Of a stretch of DNA of 64,000 bases, positions 58,226-64,000 are shown piece by piece. The notes below the pieces were generated by a model, which worked only from the letters and a program-made list of their open reading frames with translations, had not been told where the DNA came from and ran no database searches. Origin of the DNA: Aporrectodea caliginosa (Eukaryota > Annelida > Clitellata > Crassiclitellata > Lumbricidae); NCBI GenBank assembly GCA_020284085.1, contig JACEVL010001163.1, positions 20,001-84,000 on the forward strand, given 5' to 3'. Numbering within the stretch: position 1 is the first letter of the stretch; the number at the start of each line of letters is the position of its first letter. The translations under genes were made by a program, and so were the position numbers.

Positions 58226-59046
58226 TCGCAGTATGCCGGTATGCGTAACTGGAATGTTGAATGGCAACAAATATTTCTGTTCTAATTCTATTATTATTAA
58301 TTGTAAATCCAATGCTGTGTAAATCTTCTGTTTCTCAAACGGATGATATAACCCCTGGAAATGTTTATTCAAAATCTTATTTTGTTTTGTTGTAAATTAT
58401 ATGTTGTATACTGTAAACAATTATTGTAAATTGTAAATCCAATGTTGTGTCTTTACTACAAAAATATTTGGGAACGATTTATTGGTTGATCGCTGGCCGA
58501 CACCCAACTGAAACCTGGTCTCTTCTTTATTGTAAAATGCTATTCTTCAAAAAGCGAGTACTGTCCCCGGATAAGAAGGTTCGGGTAAACCAGATTTTGA
58601 ACTCATCGGTAATGTCTCCCGCGTTCTCTTGCAGCATTTTGACTGCTCACTAGTCACTACGTATAGTGACCATTGGCATGGGTCAGCGATAGTTACGCTC
58701 TTCGCCTTTGGAGATATGCAGATGACGTGATGCCGCACATCATAGTCCGTGTAATATATTGGACCGACCTCCTGAAACAGTCTCCTATTTACGCACTCTT
58801 GCCTTTGACTTTGAGCAGCATGTATATGCAAGCTTACTCAAATAGTGCTTGCTTAGATCTGCTAAATAGTGATGTGTGCAGCGATTTTGTGAGTCTCATA
58901 ATTGCGCTATAATAAGTGTTTTGATTCATACGTAAATACATACAGGATCTTGGCTATAGGTTCCGACACTTCTTGCATTAAAGGTCCCTGATTCGTGGTT
59001 GCTGCTCTTATTGATTTACTTATACATTCCACAATGTTTCATTTAG
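58226..59046. other. Intron, no recognisable feature
   Basis: Contains a diverged doubling of attgtaaatccaatg.tgtg (about 58299 and 58430). No exon recognised before the acceptor at 59046. Confidence 0.5.
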
Positions 59047-59292
59047 ATTGGCCAACCGAAGATAAGATGACAATAATTGGTGATAACAACGGTCAGATTC
59101 GAACTTCTGCCTTGCTAAACTGTTACGCTACTGCTTATCCCCCTGCAACTTATAAGTGGATAGATGAAAGCAGTGGAGAAATAACCAACGGGCCAACCAT
59201 CATCATTAATCACGGTGGCAAATACACATGCAATGCGTCCAATATCATCAAAGGACAATATTACCAACAGTCAAAGTCCATTAATTTGCACA
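59047..59292 (+). CDS. Receptor exon: Ig-like domain 3
   Basis: One symmetric 1-1 exon of 246 bases, acceptor tgtttcatttag and donor gtaagt. It reads WPTEDKMTIIGDNNG, SALLNCYATAYPPATYKWID, GPTIIINHGGKYTCNASNII. C (LLNC), W (YKW), and Y-x-C (KYTCNASN) are at canonical spacing, giving a clear C2-type Ig domain. One sequon (NAS). Joins the TM exon at 60010. Confidence 0.95.
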
Positions 59293-60009
59293 GTAAGTAA
59301 CATGTCATAAGACTTAATTATGTGAACATTTGTAAGACTCGTTTTTGGATCATTTAAAATCAATTGCTTAGTCTAATTACTTATTATTGTAAGGAACAAG
59401 GCTTCAGTCGTAGGTCGCGTCAAATGAAATTGTAGTCGAAAATCGTAATCCATTATTCACCGTAGAAATCCAAAGGCGTTGAAGCTTGATTGTTTAACAG
59501 ATCTAGGGAGCCAAGCCTTAACTATCTGAAAGCGAACGTACTTAGATCCATCGGATAAGTTAAACTGGAGAACAATTTATCCAAAAGCTTTGCTTCCCTA
59601 AAAAGGTTATGGCGATAACGACAGACAGCTTTAAGCCGAACACAAATTATAGTTTCAGAGTTACTGTATCACGCAGGACTTTGGAATATCATAAAATTAA
59701 CTTTTTCAATATATCGCATTTAATCGCACAATGATGTTGACGATTTGCATTTACTCAACTGAACTAGAAGTGTTTTTGCTGCTGATTTTCGTTTGTACTC
59801 AGCATCTGATGTCGTTTCATTATCCAATAGTATTTGGCCAATATTGTTGGGTTTCAGTTGCCATTGTCACAATGCCCTGGTGATGTATCCATGTCTATGT
59901 TGGTTACAGACAGAACCACGCATAGCAGGGACAAAGTCAAAGTGTGAATGCAGAAAATGAATCCGTAGCTATGTACAACTGTAATAAATAAATGTGCTTT
60001 GATTTTTAG
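59293..60009. other. Intron, no recognisable feature
   Basis: Nothing recognised between Ig3 and the transmembrane exon. Confidence 0.5.
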
Positions 60010-60141
60010 TTCTGGAAGATCAAATGCCTCAGCTGCCAGTTTTAACTCTGGGAATACTTCTTGGAGTAGTGTTCCTAACTATAATCACCATTCTGGCCAT
60101 CCTGCTTAGTCGCAAATATTGTCAACAGAAAATAAATTCCG
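60010..60141 (+). CDS. Receptor exon: transmembrane segment
   Basis: Symmetric 1-1 exon of 132 bases, acceptor gatttttag and donor gtacgt. It reads LEDQMPQLPVLTLGILLGVV then FLTIITILAILLS and RKYCQQKINS. About 23 hydrophobic residues are followed by basic residues, so the orientation is type I, with the cytoplasm after RKYC. The exon follows Ig3 directly. The donor shows that at least one cytoplasmic exon follows, but none could be recognised before 61890. Confidence 0.92.
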
Positions 60142-60234
60142 GTACGTAAATCTTCCAGTGTCTTTTTTAAGGTATGTATGCTGTGTGTATTCGCGTACGT
60201 ATACATGTATTGTATCTGTAACTATTGTATCTGT

Positions 60235-60455
60235 AAATGTAGCGCCACTCACAGTGCTACATCATTATGAGGCGCTCCCAGTGCGAGATACCCTGAGAAA
60301 ATAAGGCTGTCTTCAAGCAGCGAAAGGATGCAGGGAAGCCCAAACTTGAAGCAATGAGAGATTCATGGGAGGAATTTGGTTCCAGAGAGTGGGGCCAATA
60401 ATAGCAACACGAGATTTGGTCATGGCAGTCCTTACCAGCGGGACAAAGAGGTATT
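60235..60455 (-). mobile_element. LINE 3' end (L2/CR1-like)
   Basis: The minus strand reads VPLVRTAMTKSRVAIIGPTL, then WNQIPPMNLSLLQV and a gtggcgctacattta end. Decayed and 5' truncated. Confidence 0.75.
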
Positions 60456-60483
60456 CGTATACAAATGTATAAAGTATCTATCC

Positions 60484-60560
60484 ATACGCGTATTCTATTC
60501 TATTCTATTTACGGATTTATAAAGCGCTTCTCGCAGTACAACCTAATCAGAAGCGTATGT
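60484..60560 (-). mobile_element. LINE 3' tip with (TAGAA)n tail
   Basis: The minus strand reads gcttctgattaggttgtact, then agcgctttataaatccg and TAGAA units (tattctattctattcta on the + strand at 60491-60507). Confidence 0.7.
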
Positions 60561-60590
60561 ATATGCTTGCATGTATGTAGGCCTACTGTA

Positions 60591-60775
60591 TGTAAAATAC
60601 ATGTAAAATATATTAAACATCCAAACCCGACAAAAAATAAGTTCATTGCATATAGAAATAAATTCAAGACAACTGAAATTAAAGCTGAACGCAATTACAA
60701 TGCCACTGAATTTGCAAAATATAGCAATGATATAAAAAAGACTTGGAATAGGGGAAAGATGTGTAATTTGCACCC
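60591..60775 (+). mobile_element. LINE ORF2 linker fragment
   Basis: The + strand reads IKHPNPTKNKFIAYRNKFK, then AERNYNATEFAKYSNDIKKTW. This is the well-known segment between endonuclease and reverse transcriptase in one group of animal LINEs (F..YRNK.......K..YY...F.....D.K.TW). It is an isolated internal fragment. Confidence 0.8.
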
Positions 60776-60929
60776 CTAACGCATTTTACTTTTAAAAGGT
60801 TCACAGAATTGGCGGAATGCCAGGCAAATTGAGCGCTAACATATATGAGGACCCTATAATAATATGCAATGATGTAATAATTGTAGGTCTTATAGAAAAC
60901 GTAGAAATTGGAAAAATATAATTTAAAAA

Positions 60930-61090
60930 ACTGGTCCAATATACACGAGTGTCGTGTAAATTGAACCGGTAAATATATTAAGTTTAAAACTGGTCCAATT
61001 TACAAGAGTGTCGTGTAAATTGAGCCAGTATAGATAATTTTACACGACAAGTGGTCCAATTTTAACCAATTCCATATGGTCCATTTTGCA
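60930..61090. repeat. Tandem hairpin repeat (ggtccaat...)
   Basis: Two units (60930-60970 and 60989-61029) each read aactggtccaat.tacac/aag, agtgtcgtgtaaattga and (a/g)cc(g/a)gt. Each is a near-palindrome with arms of about 17 bp. Partial units follow (tacacgacaagtggtccaat, 61041-61060; ggtccattttgcacg, 61078-61092). The period is about 59 bp. Confidence 0.85.
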
Positions 61091-61889
61091 CGAATGTGAG
61101 TAGCATGCAAATATTCGACCTAGAGGTATGTGAATCGAGAATTGCAAAGGCCAACGCTGACCAATAATAAGACTTTATATTGCACTTTCACTTGCCTATA
61201 TCGATTTAGCTACATATTTTGAGAATTACGCATAGCTAGCATGAAACAGATATACTGTAGCTTCAGTAGGGCCTACATCACGCTACACAATTTTACGTAA
61301 AAATTAATTTTTAAAAACCGAAAACTCTTATTGTCATCCCCTATAAAACACACATAAATAAAGTAACTGTGCATGCGCTCGTAGCTTCCGCTGGTTCCCT
61401 ACTGCTTTGCTTTTGCTATACTAGGAGTGTTTCAATTTACACGCTGGTCCAAAATACATATGTTTCCCCTATCATAAAAACTATCGTTAACTCGAATACT
61501 GATGATACCAGACTAGAAACACTGAAGTTTGTGTTGCGTTCGTCGTGTGCACACGCCAGTGCGTTTGGCTCCGTTTACTTTTTAAATTTAACCAGATTTA
61601 CATCGTTTTCTGTGATCGGGATTTTGCCTATTCTTAGTAATAATAGTCGTGATTTATTTCTAATCGCTACTGTTTTAATTATTTGAATCGTTAAAAAGTA
61701 ACTTTGATATTAACTTTATCTCGAACTAATCTCTGGATTTGATTTAACGTCATTCAAGATGGCCGTTGATCGATAAGGACCTTATTGCACCTGATGCCGT
61801 AACATGATTAACTGCTTGATTAACTGCTTCTAACTTTCGTCTAAATCTGGATTAATTTTCTACATTGACGGAGTGCTTCGCGTTTCTAC
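61091..61889. other. Unassigned; may include the 5' UTR of the following LINE
   Basis: No coding signal on either strand. The 5' end of the LINE whose ORF2 begins at 61890 is probably here but cannot be bounded. Confidence 0.5.
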
Positions 61890-64000
61890 ATGATGCGTCG
61901 ATATTACTCAAATCAAGATCTCTACAAAATCTGGTCTCCTGTTCAACGACCAGTCCGCTCGCTTCGCAAGACGCTGTTCAAAGCTCAGATATGGTGTCCA
62001 TCCAGTTGCCGGCTACATCGTCCTCTGCCTACAGATCTGTTGTTCGTGTCATCTCCGGCCATTCTACCGACGGCTACGATGAACATTCTGACGTCTCCGT
62101 TGACATCTACACCTCTTTCCTCTCCGCTGACATCTACACCTCTTTCCTCTTCGTCGTCGTCATCGTCTTCACCTTCATCCTCGTCTGAAATGCCCTCCAG
62201 CTGCCTCTCTGGTCTTCGGGCAGCTCTCTGGAATGCACGATCCCTCTCCGATAAATTTGCTTTTATTGGCCACACTCTTCTCGAGCTTCAACTCGACATC
62301 CTCGCTGTCACCGAAAGTTGGCACCATGGATCTGAAGATGTGCCGATCTGTCGTGCTGCTCCGCCTGGCTACTCCTTCTATGACCGACCAAGACCTGCGT
62401 CCCTCGATGGACAACCTGCTCGTGGTGGCGGCATCGTCGTGTACCTTCGCTCTACGCTTCGTTTCTCCCGGATTGTTCTCGATATGGAAATTACTTCGTT
62501 CGAGGCACTTTGTATAAGTATTGCGACCCCTCGTGGTTCGTTAACATTGCTAACTGTCTACAGGCCTGGCTCTGCTGCGCCCTCTGACAGTTTCTTTGAC
62601 GAGTTCTCTTCGGTATTAGAGAGCCTCATCACTCGCAATAGTCAACTGTTAATCATTGGTGATTTTAACTTACACTTGGAAGACCCTTCTCTACCTCCTT
62701 CGAAACGATTTCTGGATCTTCTAACACAATTCGGTCTTCGTCAGCATGTCTCTGGCTCTACACACCTTCACGGCGGTACTCTTGACCTTGTCATCACTCC
62801 TGAAGACGTTACGTTACAAGATTTAAGAATCCTGCCGCCGACGCTATCCGATCACTCTCTTATTGAATTCGCTATCCCTGCTCTTCATCCACAACCCATT
62901 CATGCTCTACGGTATCTTCGTGGATGGAAGTCCCTTGACCCTGGCGCCTTCAGTGAGGCCTTACGAAACTCGCCTCTCTTCTCCTCTACCTCGCAACTAG
63001 ATGCTCAGTCAACTTCACAACTCTACGATCTCTACTCCTCTACGATCAGCAACCTTCTCGACAAGATGCTTCCACTCCGTGGTGTCAAGATTCGCGTTCG
63101 ACCGCTTACAGTTTGGTTCGATCGAGAATGTCATCAACTGCGTCGTCGAACCCGTTGTTTTGAACGACGTTTTCGACGTTCTAGAGATCCAGCCGATCGT
63201 CTCGTTTGGATCAATCAACTTCGCTCCCTTCACCGTCTCTATCGTCAGAAGGAGGCTGCGTATTGGGAGGATTTGGTCAACAGGAACTCAAAAAATCCTA
63301 AACGTCTCTGGTCCGCTATCTCCGGTCTACTGGGACGATCCTCTCGTACATCCGCGAATCCTTCCTTCTCAGCGGACGATTTTCTACTGATGCTAACAAC
63401 TAAACTGGACGATCTCCGAAATTCCACAGCCGGTTCACCACCTCCTTCCTACACTTCTACTGAGTCGGTTTTCAAGGACTTTCGACCTATCCTTGAATCA
63501 GAACTGCGTCATCTTCTTTCTACTTCTAATTTAAAATCATGTGAACTTGACCCCCTTCCCCCGTTTGTTATTGTTGATGTACTAGATAACATTGTTCCCT
63601 TTCTTCTCTACTTGTTTAACAGGTCCCTTTCAGAAGGTCTTCTTCCAGCATCTGAGAAGCGTGCTATTGTGTTTCCCACTCTTAAGAAGCCCAACCTGGA
63701 TCCTAGCATATGCCAAAACTATCGCCCTATTGCAAATCTTTCCTTTCTCTCAAAGACTTTAGAGCGACTTGTTTCTCTGCAACTTCTTCCTTATCTTGAG
63801 CAGTCAGGCCTTCTACCGCCCAGACAATCTGGCTTTAGAGCTCACCACTCAACTGAAACTGCTCTTCTCTCTCTTCTCTCTGACATCTATTCTGCTATGG
63901 ATAAATCCCATGTTTCTCTCTTAGCACTTTTTGACGCATCTTCAGCATTTGATATGGTAGACCATGATATTCTGTTACATCGCCTTGAAATTTCCTTTGG
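61890..64000 (+). CDS. L2/CR1-like LINE ORF2: endonuclease-reverse transcriptase, intact, runs off the window
   Basis: The frame is open from a stop at 61866 to the window edge. The first ATG is at 61890, although translation may start later. A basic and then Ser/Thr/Pro-rich leader runs to about residue 106. The endonuclease follows: LRAALWNARSLSDKF, ILAVTESW, GGGIVVYLR, LTVYRPG, LLIIGDFNLHLED, GTLDLVIT and LSDHSLIEF, so all APE catalytic blocks are present. After a linker, the RT begins with KRAIVFPTLKKP, YRPIANLSFLSKTLERLV, RQSGFRAHHSTETALL and motif A in FDASSAFDMVDHDILL. The canonical motif A context is LLDLSAAFDTVDH. The YADD box lies beyond the edge. The intact frame suggests a recent copy. 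It is the same clade as the RT piece at 12320-12440. Confidence 0.93.
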   Translation, partial: MMRRYYSNQDLYKIWSPVQRPVRSLRKTLFKAQIWCPSSCRLHRPLPTDLLFVSSPAILPTATMNILTSPLTSTPLSSPLTSTPLSSSSSSSSSPSSSSEMPSSCLSGLRAALWNARSLSDKFAFIGHTLLELQLDILAVTESWHHGSEDVPICRAAPPGYSFYDRPRPASLDGQPARGGGIVVYLRSTLRFSRIVLDMEITSFEALCISIATPRGSLTLLTVYRPGSAAPSDSFFDEFSSVLESLITRNSQLLIIGDFNLHLEDPSLPPSKRFLDLLTQFGLRQHVSGSTHLHGGTLDLVITPEDVTLQDLRILPPTLSDHSLIEFAIPALHPQPIHALRYLRGWKSLDPGAFSEALRNSPLFSSTSQLDAQSTSQLYDLYSSTISNLLDKMLPLRGVKIRVRPLTVWFDRECHQLRRRTRCFERRFRRSRDPADRLVWINQLRSLHRLYRQKEAAYWEDLVNRNSKNPKRLWSAISGLLGRSSRTSANPSFSADDFLLMLTTKLDDLRNSTAGSPPPSYTSTESVFKDFRPILESELRHLLSTSNLKSCELDPLPPFVIVDVLDNIVPFLLYLFNRSLSEGLLPASEKRAIVFPTLKKPNLDPSICQNYRPIANLSFLSKTLERLVSLQLLPYLEQSGLLPPRQSGFRAHHSTETALLSLLSDIYSAMDKSHVSLLALFDASSAFDMVDHDILLHRLEISF

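Noticed and set aside
57789..58322. Proline/serine-rich frame of 177 codons and glycine/arginine frames on the other strand
   Set aside because: Product of the C/T-rich minisatellite; no splice or signal context.
61369..61686. 105-codon frame before the LINE
   Set aside because: No recognisable domain, biased to random composition and not in the LINE frame; could be 5' UTR.

Overview
The window is eukaryotic and repeat-rich. It looks like intronic and intergenic DNA from a marine invertebrate, most probably a deuterostome such as an echinoderm. Reasons: no bacterial gene structure, long introns with GT-AG borders, tRNA-derived SINEs, many L2/CR1-like LINE 3' ends, large microsatellites, and one host gene combining SRCR, CUB and immunoglobulin modules, families that are greatly expanded in echinoderms and lancelets. 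The species cannot be fixed from the sequence alone.

Host gene. Eight exons on the + strand between 31340 and 60141 form one consistent model: SRCR domain (31340-31499 + 38826-38995), CUB domain (43992-44164 + 49301-49463), three Ig-like domains (54734-55069, 55509-55892, 59047-59292) and a transmembrane segment (60010-60141). All introns begin GT and end AG, and all phases match along the chain (1-2/2-1, 1-0/0-1, then 1-1 four times). A possible signal peptide lies at 31149-31246. The cytoplasmic tail is not identified. This is a single-pass receptor-like protein. It is the only probable host gene in the window and the best candidate for something undescribed.

Left part (1-31 kb). This is almost all mobile DNA: a LINE 3' end with a (TAA)n tail (1-380), a SINE with a doubled B-box block (1352-1632), a TTAA-flanked piggyBac-like MITE (3881-5042), and an old minus-strand LINE (about 6470-12440) split by a young, complete copia element (7332-11756) with identical 177-bp LTRs and a 5-bp target duplication. 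Further along are a 1.5-kb hAT element with 8-bp target duplications (14984-16497), more LINE and SINE copies, a degraded protein family of unknown nature (19550-20515), an RTE-like 3' end whose (GAT)n tail is a microsatellite (24755-25012), a 50/51-bp minisatellite interrupted by a 147-bp hAT MITE (27525-28100), and a cluster of perfect palindromes (29199-29363).

Right part (31-64 kb). The introns of the receptor gene hold a Gmr1-type Ty3/Gypsy element with integrase upstream of reverse transcriptase (about 32260-37860, 3' truncated), a 1-kb composite microsatellite/satellite (39811-40861), a 343-bp hAT MITE (41441-41783), many LINE fragments, a second copy of the unknown family (about 50340-51430), another repetitive invertebrate protein family split by a LINE (52070-54035), and an internally deleted piggyBac element (56131-57747). 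The window ends inside an intact L2/CR1-like ORF2 (from 61890) with complete endonuclease motifs and the start of its reverse transcriptase.
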